A stretch of DNA of 64,000 nucleotides from Mytilus galloprovincialis (Eukaryota; Mollusca; Bivalvia; Mytilida; Mytilidae): positions 65,987,122 to 66,051,121 of the forward strand of contig NC_134849.1 in the NCBI RefSeq assembly GCF_965363235.1, given 5' to 3'. Position numbers and translations under genes: made by a program. Under the pieces are notes generated by a model. The model was not told the origin of the DNA. It made no database searches and saw nothing but the letters and a program-made list of their open reading frames with translations. This document shows, in pieces, positions 37,601 through 43,539 of the stretch. The first letter of the stretch is position 1, and the number at the start of each line of letters is the position of its first letter.

Positions 37601-40600
37601 TACACCATTACACCATACACGTTGTTTTGGGAAGTTTACACCATCCAAGGGCTGTAAGGTATTTGAAAATAAATGAAAATAAGCCAAAATCAAAATTTAG
37701 AATATGACCTTGACCTTTGACCTTGACCTCATTTTTATTATTTTCGACCAAGGACCCCAAATCTAAAGACCCTATGTCTTTATCACTTATGGTTTACCAT
37801 TTAGAAATGCATATCACTTAATTTAAGGGAAAAGGGGGAATAACTCTCATATGGAGTCTCCGTAAAGCTTCGGTCCAAATGAATATCCTAATCCTGAAGA
37901 TGTAACGAGCAATTTGGTAAAATAAATTTGTCGTAATCTTTAACGGTTGCGAAGGAGTAGTGGCCACAAGAAAAACAGTGTTTGGGGAGATAACTCTTAC
38001 AACGTAAAGTATTTTGTTACACAGTTGTAAATTTTAAAAGCGTATAAACTATACGATACCATATTCCAAATATCTAAGCGACATCTTTTGAAACATCAAT
38101 AATACGCAAGAAAAAAAATTAGGCGGAAGAAACAAAAAAAAAAAATAATAATAATAATAATAATCAGAACAAATTCAATAGGTCTTTCCACGGAAAGGTG
38201 GAAAGACCTAATAATAATCAGAACAAATTCAATAGGTCTTTCCACGGAAAGGTGGAAAGACCTAATAATAATCAGAACAAATTCAATAGGTCTTTCCACG
38301 GAAAGGTGGAAAGACCTAATAATAATAATAATAATAATAATCAGAACAAAACCTATAGGTCTTTCCACGGAAAAGTGGAAAGACCTAATAATAATAATAA
38401 TCAGAACAAATTCAATAGGTCTTTCCACGGAAAGGTGGAAAGACCTAATAATAATCAGAACGAATTCATTAGGTCTTTCAACAGAAAGGTTGAAAGACCT
38501 AAATACTCAGACTCAGTCAGGAATACGCCGGTGTTAACAAATAGTCCGATCCCATGTATTTTTTAGCGCGCTTTTTTTTTTTTTTGTTGCAGTTTAGTGT
38601 TACTATTTTCCGCAATTTTCTTCTTATAGTTGATGTACTTTCCTTAGTTTAAGTTTATTATACAGATTTGTTTTTGCTAAATAACCGATTTATGATTATT
38701 GAAAAGCGGTAAACTAATGTTGCTTTTTGAATTTAAAGGCAAGTTTAAAATTCCTCTACAGCTTTCGATCACTATTATTATTTGTTCATAACATGTTTAA
38801 CCTTATAGTGTACATGATACTACATGTATCAACATGTATGCATCTATTAAAGTGACTATTGCAATTTTTGAAACCATAAATCAAAATTATCGACTATTAA
38901 TGTACACCTAATTAGACTTGTTCATCTTTAAACGTATAACTTATTTCAATTTGACTTTTATATTGTAGGAAGTGTTCATGTTAAAAAGGCTCTTCCTCAT
39001 TTGGTTGGACATTCAAATGCAACTTTGAACTTTACTTGCATTGTTCAAGATTCGTGTTTCAATTTGGCCAATATTACTATCACCATTATATCCTTTAATG
39101 TTGTAAGTATCTCCAAAAACTTTAAATGTCAAAATTAAAACGCCAATGGAGGTTAAACATATTTGCAGTCAGCTTACCAGAGAATTTGGAAAACCTTATT
39201 TTATTTATAATATGTACTTTTGACAACAGTTAAATTTAGAAATGGTGTCTTTGATGTGTTAATGTTACATGATGGTGGCATATATAACTTATTCTGCTAG
39301 TAAGAACTTATTTATGATATTGAAATTTTTGCAGCCACCTGCTGTAACAGATTTACCAGACATATTGATTCTAGACCCACAACAACTTTCAGACAATTCC
39401 AGTTTTCACATCTTTCGTGTTGAAGATCCCTCGAATGATAATGTGTCATGTGGTCTGAGTAAAATATCTCCTTCGACAGATAGATTAACGTTAGAGATGG
39501 ACGGCAATGGTAAATGGTATAAACTATTTTAAGACATTCAACTAAAAACAAAATCCAAATCATCCTCCAGTAATACAGATTTCGATACTGAGGGTGGTAA
39601 AGATTAGTATTAAACAATATTGAGCCGAATATCTCATCTTAAATGTCTAGGGTAATTACATTTTTGTCACCTGCACTTCTGCCGTTCGAACTTTGAGGTT
39701 GCACTTTGTAAATACAGCTGTTTCTCAAACCACGCCTCTTTTGGGGAGATTTAGAATATTGGTAGAAAATTAATTTTGTTTACATACTGGTTCCCAGTTA
39801 TGCTCCCTGGTTTTTCATCTCATAGAGCCATAACTTGGGAATGTTACCAGTAAATATACATGTGCATATTGTTTATATTGAAATATGTGGTAACCCTTCA
39901 TTCGAGGTAGGGGTAGTTAAGAAAACTAGTGATAGTTTAAACTCTGAAAAGTTCGGGGCATATAAACGTTGAAAATATGCCGCACATCCCTATATTTTGA
40001 CCTTTGAAAATAATTGTAGTGCATACGAGCTTTCAATTCTAGGATAAGTTTTTTTTCAAAACTTCATAGTAAAGTGGTACAGTTTTAGCCGTAAAAGGAG
40101 TCCCTATGGAAAATTGCATTGTCAATATTTACAGACATGCAACCTTGACTGTCATCAATTTTGTCTTTAAGGATTTATAAATGTGCAGTAATAATTAAAA
40201 ACAATCCACGATCCTTTATCCATGTTCAGAGAGTAGTGTTAGAAATCCGTTTAAACACTTTCAAAGGATCCATATTTCTCCTGTTGCAAGGATATGTATC
40301 TTTTGCTTCCCCACATGATCTGGTGTTCTTCCTCGTATACCAAGTATACCCAATTATGTCGTGGTCACTCACTTTATTTAAACTACTGAGAAAGATGTTT
40401 TTCTTATCATAAACATAAAATGGCACATGTGCCACCTTATGTATACAACCAATCATTGAAGTAATTGCAATTAAGACTCTTCTTTCTTCTTTTGAGTTTT
40501 GATCTGTATGCTGTTTTCAAACTAGCATTTGAATTCATGAGATATAAATTGACATTTTTAAATTGCTGTGTTCTTTTATCTTTCCTATATCGTAATTTGT

Positions 40601-42337
40601 TTGAATATATATATGTAGGACTCTAAAGTGCGATGGGGACGCTAAATTACGATGGTCACGCTAAAGTGCGATGGTCTACGCTAAAGTGCGTGGTTCCATA
40701 CGCTAAAGTGCGATGGTCCGGGAAAATGTAGACGTAAAAACGTAGTTCGATAATGACGTTAACAGTTGTCTATACAAACTAATGATGAACATACCAGAAA
40801 ATATATTAGGAATATTTGTTTAACAATTTTTACACCATATGTCCATGACTTACGAGTAATCGATTGCATTTAACCGTTCTTTGTCGGCTGAATCACAATG
40901 TTTATTTTTTTCGAGTGCTGAAAAAAGGACTTGTATCCTACAGTCGACCATTTTACTATATAAATACAAAACAGTATAGGCATACTTATCCTGCTTCTAT
41001 TTGAAGCGAACGGACACATTCGAATCATTGTTTATGCGGCAGTTTACTTTGTGATCCCTGTTAAAATGCCGTCGATTTTAATGAAAAGTAACGTTGGTAA
41101 AATAGAGATACATGTTTTCATGCGTTATCTATAAATTGTCTGCTAAAACATAAGTTCGTACTGTATATTGTAAGAAACAATACGGAAAAGGAGAAAGCTC
41201 GGCGAACATTGCATTTCTCTCGCATTTAGATTTAAGCTTATGCAAATAAATGCTGCATATTCCGACAATGAACGAATAAGGGATTTTTAACTTTCAATGA
41301 CAAATGTAAGGGAGGTTGTATTATTAGTGTGAACGGCAATCTACAGCAATTATCCAAATATTCAATACGCTCCGAATTGTTTAAAATTCATTTTACATGA
41401 AATATAATATTAGCAAAACATAAATTACCTTTATAGCAATTATTACTTGGTCGGACTTGTTAATTTAGAAATAAATTACTTCCGCCTACCTTTAAATTGT
41501 AAAGCCTATCACATATGTTATACCTTAACATAATCATGATAATAGCTTTTGCAAAAAGACTTTTTAAACCTCGATGTTTTAGTACTTCGAATCTTACCCT
41601 TTGGACCATCACACTTTAGCCTGATACACCATCGTACTTTCGCGAACAAACAACCCACGCACTTTAGAGTGCCGGAGACCCCATCGTACCTTACCGTAGA
41701 CAATCGCACTTTAGCGTGACCATCGCACTTTAGAGTACCATCGCACTTTAGAGTCTTACAAATATATATCATGTATATAGTGTCTTTGATTAGGTTACCA
41801 TTATTATTTTGATAATAGACTATGTTCTTGTAAAGTGCTGTGTACGTTGCTACTTTCTTCAATTTAACTACATGTATTAAATACATCTATTTTTATTCCA
41901 CAGAGGCTTTTTTACGTGTATTAAACCATAGTACAAGTAATACAACACTGGAATATGAACTAGAAATATATTGTGACGATGGAACAGATGTAACTATTAT
42001 CAAATTAATCGTCCATTTTAGTTCAAAGAAAAACAGTGAAAGTGCAGAATTCAAAATTATTTACGTTGCTGGTTCCATAGGCGGGCTGCTACTTATTGTT
42101 ATTATTATAGTTGTTTTGTATTATTATTTTTCGAAACGACAAAAGACTCTAATTACGTCAAAAAGTTCAAACGACAGTAAAAGCAATAGTTTGTATACAT
42201 CTATAATATATGACAATGCTACTGTTAATCCATATGATAACATTGAACAAATTGGAAACAAACAAATACCAACAGATCATTTTGAAATGTCTAAACCAGA
42301 TCCCAACATTTATGAAAATACCAAAATATTCATCTGA
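4604..42337 (+). CDS. Gene A: SUEL-lectin/TSP1/cadherin-like transmembrane receptor
   Basis: Fifteen exons join into 2769 nt with no frame break: 4604-4670, 6257-6529, 7249-7419, 7806-8054, 9725-9895, 13189-13452, 14232-14405, 15393-15467, 16553-16708, 17546-17627, 19457-19629, 21532-21702, 38969-39102, 39335-39509, 41904-42337. The 922-residue product has a signal peptide (1-22), SUEL-like domains (about 23-113, 171-253, 311-398), TSP1 domains (114-170, 254-310, 399-456), a linker (457-481), an unnamed extracellular module (482-618), cadherin-like repeats (619-818), a transmembrane helix (about 831-854) and a tyrosine-rich tail. All junctions have AG acceptors and GT donors; nearly all are phase 1. 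The lectin and TSP1 calls rest on cysteine and tryptophan patterns. Function as a cell-surface receptor is inference. Exon 12 (19967-20137), with an in-frame stop, is left out of this model. No family name is known to me. Confidence 0.8.
4671..6256 (+). other. Gene A intron 1
   Basis: Closely matched by gene B intron 1. It contains a dispersed repeat (about 5868-6150) and no supported gene. Open frames at 5075-5314 and 5832-6068 are chance or repeat frames; they are not preserved as equal-length frames in the other copy. Confidence 0.7.
5868..6035 (+). repeat. Dispersed repeat (forward copy)
   Basis: Contains ACGCCAGACGCGCC, GACTCATCAGTGACGC and GAGCATTGAGGATCC. The same repeat occurs at 55185-55345 in gene B and, reversed and diverged, at 12130-12290 in intron 5. 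It is a familiar mussel dispersed repeat from memory. Confidence 0.75.
6257..6529 (+). CDS. Gene A exon 2: SUEL-type lectin-like domain 1
   Basis: Encodes residues 23-113. Six cysteines (ILNC, SLC, NIC, TVC, ISC, YHC) and the block [11 protein letters not shown] fit the C-G-x3-C core of SUEL (rhamnose/galactose-binding) lectin domains; the first cysteine pair of the classical fold is missing. Several N-glycosylation sequons are present (NCT, NSS, NIT, NIS, NGT). Flanked by phase 1 introns with TTTCAG and GTAAGT. Sugar binding is not proven; the family YGR signature is not visible. Confidence 0.75.
6530..7248 (+). other. Gene A intron 2
   Basis: AT-rich, aligned to gene B intron 2 throughout. 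No other feature seen. Confidence 0.7.
7249..7419 (+). CDS. Gene A exon 3: TSP1 domain 1
   Basis: Encodes residues 114-170. It shows WSNW (a C-mannosylation-type WxxW), CSVTCGGG (the CxxTCG O-fucose-type motif), RSRMC and six cysteines ending NCNTQNC: the full thrombospondin type 1 pattern. Phase 1-1 exon, donor GTAAGT. Confidence 0.9.
7420..7805 (+). other. Gene A intron 3
   Basis: AT-rich with T and A runs. No other feature seen. Confidence 0.65.
7806..8054 (+). CDS. Gene A exon 4: SUEL-type lectin-like domain 2
   Basis: Encodes residues 171-253. Six cysteines in the same order as domain 1; [16 protein letters not shown] matches the C-x-G-x3-C-x-V core and ITYNC the closing strand of SUEL lectins. 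Phase 1-1; acceptor TTTCAG, donor GTGAGT. Confidence 0.8.
8055..9724 (+). other. Gene A intron 4
   Basis: About 1.7 kb against 0.6 kb in gene B; the two diverge from about 8480. It holds an imperfect direct repeat (about 9325-9390 and 9405-9475) with GGAAATAACTCAT at each end. No gene seen. Confidence 0.6.
9725..9895 (+). CDS. Gene A exon 5: TSP1 domain 2
   Basis: Encodes residues 254-310: [16 protein letters not shown] and the closing ICNDNAC. Position 5 of the CxxTCG fucose motif is changed (N instead of S/T), so that modification is unlikely here. Gene B has one extra codon. Confidence 0.87.
10095..10530 (-). mobile_element. 3' end of a reverse-transcriptase retroelement, reversed
   Basis: On the minus strand the end near 10465-10530 reads [19 protein letters not shown], the conserved region after the reverse-transcriptase core in the same family as the relic at 2946-3405. 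It is followed by a non-coding 3' tail with CTCAGGTGCTCCGGAAGG. It is 5'-truncated and absent from the same intron of gene B. A diverged copy of the tail sits in gene B intron 4. Confidence 0.75.
12100..12885 (-). repeat. Composite of dispersed repeats in intron 5
   Basis: 12130-12290 is the reverse complement of the repeat at 5868-6035. 12420-12500 is the reverse of the repeat at 4130-4310. 12540-12885 matches, in plus orientation, the retroelement 3' region at 3480-3750. Gene B intron 5 lacks all three. Confidence 0.7.
13189..13452 (+). CDS. Gene A exon 6: SUEL-type lectin domain 3
   Basis: Encodes residues 311-398 and is the most classical of the three lectin domains. It has eight cysteines, [16 protein letters not shown] in place of the family's A-x-YGR region, [11 protein letters not shown] for the C-x-G-x3-C core, and LEYQYIC as the last strand. 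Phase 1-1. It differs from its gene B counterpart at 15 of 88 residues. Confidence 0.88.
13453..14231 (+). other. Gene A intron 6
   Basis: Conserved in gene B. It contains an old, diverged direct repeat: TGTTGATCGAGGCTA near 13600 and TGTTGATTGAGGCTA near 13930, each with a matching CCTTGGCATG/CCTTATGGTA-type block nearby. No gene seen. Confidence 0.55.
14232..14405 (+). CDS. Gene A exon 7: TSP1 domain 3
   Basis: Encodes residues 399-456 with the canonical [17 protein letters not shown]: WxxWxxW for C-mannosylation and CSKSCG for O-fucosylation. Donor is the weak GTTTGT, identical in gene B. Amino-acid sequence is identical in both genes (two silent changes). Confidence 0.92.
14406..15392 (+). 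other. Gene A intron 7
   Basis: Nearly identical to gene B at its 5' part. It carries a repeat insertion (about 15045-15300) missing from gene B. Confidence 0.65.
15045..15300 (+). mobile_element. SINE-like dispersed repeat
   Basis: Contains GATGGAGAGTTGTCTCATTG and CACCACATCTTCCTATATCT, a sequence I recognise as very common in mussel DNA. A relative lies at 48515-48760. Gene B intron 7 reads straight through without it. SINE identity is from memory; no A/B box was verified. Confidence 0.6.
15393..15467 (+). CDS. Gene A exon 8: short linker
   Basis: A 25-codon phase 1-1 exon (residues 457-481, containing [18 protein letters not shown]). Its boundaries and length are the same in gene B, with acceptor CAG and donor GTAACA. 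It joins the last TSP1 domain to the next module. No domain recognised. Confidence 0.65.
15468..16552 (+). other. Gene A intron 8
   Basis: Twice the length of gene B intron 8 (485 bp). The difference is mostly the inverted-repeat element at 15860-16437. Confidence 0.75.
15860..16437. mobile_element. MITE-like element with TTAA-type target duplication
   Basis: Ends are AGTCATAAGAAAC and its exact inverse GTTTCTTATGACT (13-bp terminal inverted repeat). Flanks are TTAA on the left and TTGA on the right. Gene B keeps the empty site (TATTTAAATGTATTTTT near 61571), which contains a single TTAA. The 578-bp interior has no open frame of note. TTAA duplication suggests piggyBac-type mobilisation, but the termini are not the usual CCC type. 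Confidence 0.8.
16553..16708 (+). CDS. Gene A exon 9: unnamed extracellular module, first part
   Basis: Encodes residues 482-533: [26 protein letters not shown], then [13 protein letters not shown]. The pattern G-x-I-x4-F-x-P-x3-G-x-V/F-x3-VWR recurs, from memory, in uncharacterised secreted proteins of molluscs and cnidarians, but I cannot name the domain. Phase 1-1; donor GTATGG. Confidence 0.7.
16709..17545 (+). other. Gene A intron 9
   Basis: Matches gene B intron 9. No feature beyond a short dispersed-repeat stretch (17130-17165). Confidence 0.6.
17546..17627 (+). CDS. Gene A exon 10: unnamed module, middle part
   Basis: Encodes 27 residues and two bases of the next codon (IGKYVQHN, then [13 protein letters not shown]). 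It ends in phase 2 at TG|GTCAGT, the only phase 2 junction in the gene, so exons 10 and 11 together form one phase 1-1 unit. Strand-like [12 protein letters not shown] continues across the junction. Confidence 0.75.
17628..19456 (+). other. Gene A intron 10
   Basis: Homologous to gene B only at its first 320 bases; from about 17950 the two copies carry unrelated sequence. It includes a degenerate reverse-transcriptase-tail fragment (18085-18160) and a repeat-like block around 19040-19300 that begins with GGAGAAGGTCCGGTAAGGGC. No gene seen. Confidence 0.55.
19457..19629 (+). CDS. Gene A exon 11: unnamed module, last part
   Basis: Encodes residues 562-618: [21 protein letters not shown] and [17 protein letters not shown]-x-G-x3-IGYYDC continues the motif of exon 10. 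Acceptor ATACAG, donor GTAAGA, phase 2-1. Gene B has the same exon with intact frame. Confidence 0.78.
19746..19764 (+). other. G-run in intron 11
   Basis: GGGGGCGGGGGGGGGGGAGGG lies in an otherwise AT-rich intron and is absent from gene B intron 11. It has enough G tracts to form a quadruplex in principle. Confidence 0.7.
19967..20137 (+). pseudogene. Gene A exon 12: cadherin-like half repeat with stop and GC donor
   Basis: Encodes 57 codons aligned one for one with exon 13 (DPD-GD, KLDY-N-YF, FDT). Codon 31 is TAA where exon 13 has TTA, and the donor is GCAAGT where exon 13 has GTAAGT. The acceptor TTTTAG is good. Gene B keeps an open reading in the visible first 20 codons. Skipping this exon keeps frame. 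Including it would end the protein at residue 648, before the membrane segment. It could be a dead exon, a switch to a soluble form, or an assembly or allele error. Confidence 0.75.
20138..21531 (+). other. Gene A intron 12
   Basis: AT-rich. It contains one possible small exon (20832-20909) and otherwise nothing I can support. Confidence 0.5.
20832..20909 (+). CDS. Possible small exon 12b
   Basis: After a strong acceptor (TATTGTTTCAG) an open 26-codon phase 1-1 piece reads [20 protein letters not shown] and ends at a GTAAAT donor. Placed after exon 12 it would supply the D-T-x-G-L-x3-L step of a cadherin repeat. No second copy is in view to test it. Weak. Confidence 0.25.
21532..21702 (+). 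CDS. Gene A exon 13: cadherin-like repeat, N-terminal half
   Basis: Encodes residues 619-675. [44 protein letters not shown] follow the cadherin plan V-x-I-x-DxDxG-x-N/D-x-I-x-Y/F-x-L and F-x-L/I-D. The DPD pair is present but the linker DxNDNxPxF is not, so calcium binding is doubtful. Phase 1-1, donor GTAAGT. Confidence 0.7.
22572..22596 (-). promoter_or_regulatory. Example of a nuclear-receptor-type half-site cluster
   Basis: Four TGACCT half-sites (AGGTCA on the minus strand) are arranged as direct repeats with spacing 0, 1 and 0; the central TGACCTTTGACCT is a perfect DR1. The same cluster recurs in nearly every array unit. Binding is inferred from motif only. Confidence 0.5.
23086..23828 (+). 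mobile_element. Non-autonomous Helitron nested in array unit 2
   Basis: 5' end TCTATAATAC, 3' end CTAG. A perfect 8-bp hairpin ACCCGTGA-TG-TCACGGGT (23802-23819) sits 5 bases before CTAG. The insertion falls between A (23085) and T (23829), and sister units show the empty site GATATGAAAAT. No target duplication. These are the defining Helitron features. The 743-bp interior has two related blocks (about 23140-23230 and 23560-23650) and no Rep/helicase. Confidence 0.9.
25545..25574 (+). repeat. Single 30-bp hairpin at unit junction
   Basis: AGGTCTTTCCAC and GTGGAAAGACCT (with one mismatch-free loop GGAAAA or similar) form a stem at the end of a unit, next to CAGAACAAAACCTAT and TAA repeats. 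A like hairpin is at 27358-27387. Confidence 0.85.
29186..29326 (+). repeat. Hairpin minisatellite, 3 copies
   Basis: Three copies of AGGTCTTTCCAC-loop-GTGGAAAGACCT, spaced 54-57 bases by TAATAATCAGAACAAA-type spacers. Confidence 0.88.
34709..35067 (+). repeat. Hairpin minisatellite, 7 copies
   Basis: Seven hairpins separated by (TAA)n-CAGAACAAA spacers. Some stems are AGGTCTTTCAAC/GTTGAAAGACCT or AGGTCTTTCACC variants in which both arms changed together or one arm wobbled. The last copy is shortened. Confidence 0.88.
37190..37654. mobile_element. MITE with minisatellite core, TA target duplication
   Basis: Terminal inverted repeats of about 27 bp start CAGTCCTTGGATGGTGTAAA and end with the inverse (one C/T difference). 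TA lies on both sides; sister array units show the undisturbed site GATATGTCATAAGGTATTTG with one TA. The interior has two blocks of CACCATACACCATTA-type repeats. 465 bp, no open frame of note. Confidence 0.92.
38179..38503 (+). repeat. Hairpin minisatellite, 6 copies, array end
   Basis: Six hairpins of the AGGTCTTTCCAC family close the array; the last has CAAC/GTTG arms. Unique sequence follows immediately. Confidence 0.88.
38620..38738 (+). repeat. Degenerate retroelement 3' end
   Basis: TTTCCTTAGTTTAAGTTTAT to AAAAGCGGTAAACTAATGTT is a diverged match to the 3' end at 3655-3755 and 12785-12885. Confidence 0.6.
38969..39102 (+). CDS. Gene A exon 14: cadherin-like repeat, C-terminal half
   Basis: Encodes [29 protein letters not shown] and [11 protein letters not shown], completing the repeat begun in exon 13 with two cysteines that could pair. 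It ends in phase 0 at GTT|GTAAGT, and its acceptor is TTGTAG. Exon 15 alone fits this phase. Confidence 0.68.
39335..39509 (+). CDS. Gene A exon 15: second cadherin-like repeat, first part
   Basis: Starts [15 protein letters not shown], like the linker and first strand of a cadherin repeat, then [19 protein letters not shown] and [11 protein letters not shown]. Phase 0-1; acceptor TTGCAG, donor GTAAAT. The short intron 14 (232 bp) has no features. Confidence 0.68.
39510..41903 (+). other. Gene A intron 15
   Basis: AT-rich; contains the inverted-repeat element at 40619-41755. No gene seen in the rest. Confidence 0.7.
40619..41755. mobile_element. 1.1 kb foldback element with repeated TIR motifs
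   Basis: Left end GACTCTAAAGTGCGATGG; right end is its inverse, CCATCGCACTTTAGAGTC. CTAAAGTGCGATGG is repeated about five times inside the left 110 bases, and its inverse about six times in the right 160 bases. Similarity may extend outwards (TGTARGACTC), so exact ends and target duplication are uncertain. No transposase seen. Confidence 0.82.
41904..42337 (+). CDS. Gene A exon 16: end of cadherin-like repeat, membrane helix, tail
   Basis: Encodes residues 779-922: [20 protein letters not shown] closes the repeat; then a transmembrane helix with [16 protein letters not shown] (about 831-854), a basic stop-transfer KRQK, and a 68-residue tail. The tail tyrosines are Y876 (SLYTSI), Y881 (IYDNAT), Y889 (PYDNI) and Y915 (IYENT). 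Acceptor TTCCACAG, stop TGA. Confidence 0.85.
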
Positions 42338-42462
42338 AATGTCATAAAAAAGTAACGCCAAACGTTGTAGGCTGTTGATACATTTCATTGGCTATAATGT
42401 ATTCTTACTATTTTAATGTTTACGTCGTATGCGCGTCTGGCTGTAAATGTTTAATGACAATT

Positions 42463-42468
42463 AATAAA
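42463..42468 (+). terminator. Gene A poly(A) signal
   Basis: AATAAA lies 126 bases after the stop codon, at a suitable distance for the 3' end. Confidence 0.6.
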
Positions 42469-43539
42469 ATAATAATAATATATAATACCTACCAGTGTTG
42501 ATGAACTGAAGGTAAAACCAAGGTGCAGATTGAAAATATCTGCAAATTTCAGTACTTTTTTCAGAAAACAAGTTTATTTTTATTTCAGGCATATTAACAT
42601 AATTAATGAAAATAATCAAAGACTTTCGCATATTCAATTTTAAGTTGTTTTTTGGAACACACTTTTTGCAATAACTTTTTTCTTGTGTATGCATTAAAAA
42701 TAAGTTGAATTTTATAATTGTGTTTCCTGCATACGAAAACATGCAATAACAATATGTACAACTATCATCTATTAGATTTAGTAACTCTTATCAATATACT
42801 GTTTACAGATGGGTGCAGTCCTAACCTGTACAGCAAGTCAACTTGATAACCAGTCATTTGGGCTGGTCAAAGTTAACCTGTGACCGGATTTAGGACTGCT
42901 CTGACCAGTCCTAGGACCAAAATCTAGTTAACTTGAAAAGCGGACTGTTTTTATGTCTGCCAAAAAGTTAACTTCGAAACAGGTTCGCTATTGATATAAG
43001 TTAACTTCGAACCAGTCCTGCCATAAAGTTAACATAAGTTAACTTCGAAACCAGTCCTGCCATAAAGTTAACATAAGTTAACTTCGAGACCAGTCCTGCC
43101 ACAAAGTTAACATAAGTTAACTTTTGCTTTGACAAATCCGATCGAAACCAGACCTGTTCCCAAGTTAACTTTTGACTGGTCTGCTCAACACTAAGTTAAC
43201 TTGTAACCAGGACCGCTCTACATCGATTTTTTAAAAATGTTTTTTAATATCTTTGTTTCGTAGTATAAACATAGAAAATAAAGTAAAACTAATACTTCCG
43301 TTATATAAACAGGATTTAATACAAATATTTGAAAATAAAGTACGCATAAAACGTTGCTTGTAACACAAATTTATCTGTGATCTGCCAATCTATAAATTAA
43401 AAAACGATCTTGGTTACAATGATAACGGGCACGGAATATATATTCCAATACCTATCAAATTCAACCATATTTGCACTTTATTTATATGTAAATCTATGAA
43501 AGGAAGTATTTTAGAGGAAAGCATCATTTTAACACATGA

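Larger units (their letters stand above)
22131..38503 (+). repeat. Tandem array of about 16 units of 0.87-0.93 kb
   Basis: Each unit opens with TTAAAAACCAATTGTTC and the palindrome CAATTGTTC-AAA/AGA-GAACAATTG, found near 22140, 23040, 24657, 25590, 26467, 27398, 28287, 29351, 30230, 31129, 32031, 32929, 33812, 35092, 35977 and 36876. Each closes with a GGCGGAAG-polyA-(TAA)n tail. Two sequence classes are interleaved: a TCAACCAATAAGGATCT type and a TCCACTAGTAAAGATCT type. Every unit has two blocks of TGACCT half-sites. Short open frames in the units (for example 26016-26237, 34256-34465) are not conserved as coding. Origin, whether satellite or tandemised element, is unknown. Confidence 0.9.
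21703..38968 (+). other. Gene A intron 13 (17.3 kb)
   Basis: Almost all of this intron is one tandem array (22131-38503) with nested elements. Unique sequence remains at 21703-22130 and 38504-38968; the latter holds a degenerate retroelement 3' end at about 38620-38738. Confidence 0.8.

Noticed and set aside
37250-37620. CACCATACACC repeats as a CRISPR-like array
   Set aside because: No regular spacers; it is a degenerate minisatellite inside a MITE in a eukaryotic genome.
41518-41886. Minus-strand 122-residue frame with repeated LKCDG
   Set aside because: It reads the inverted terminal motif repeats of the foldback element.
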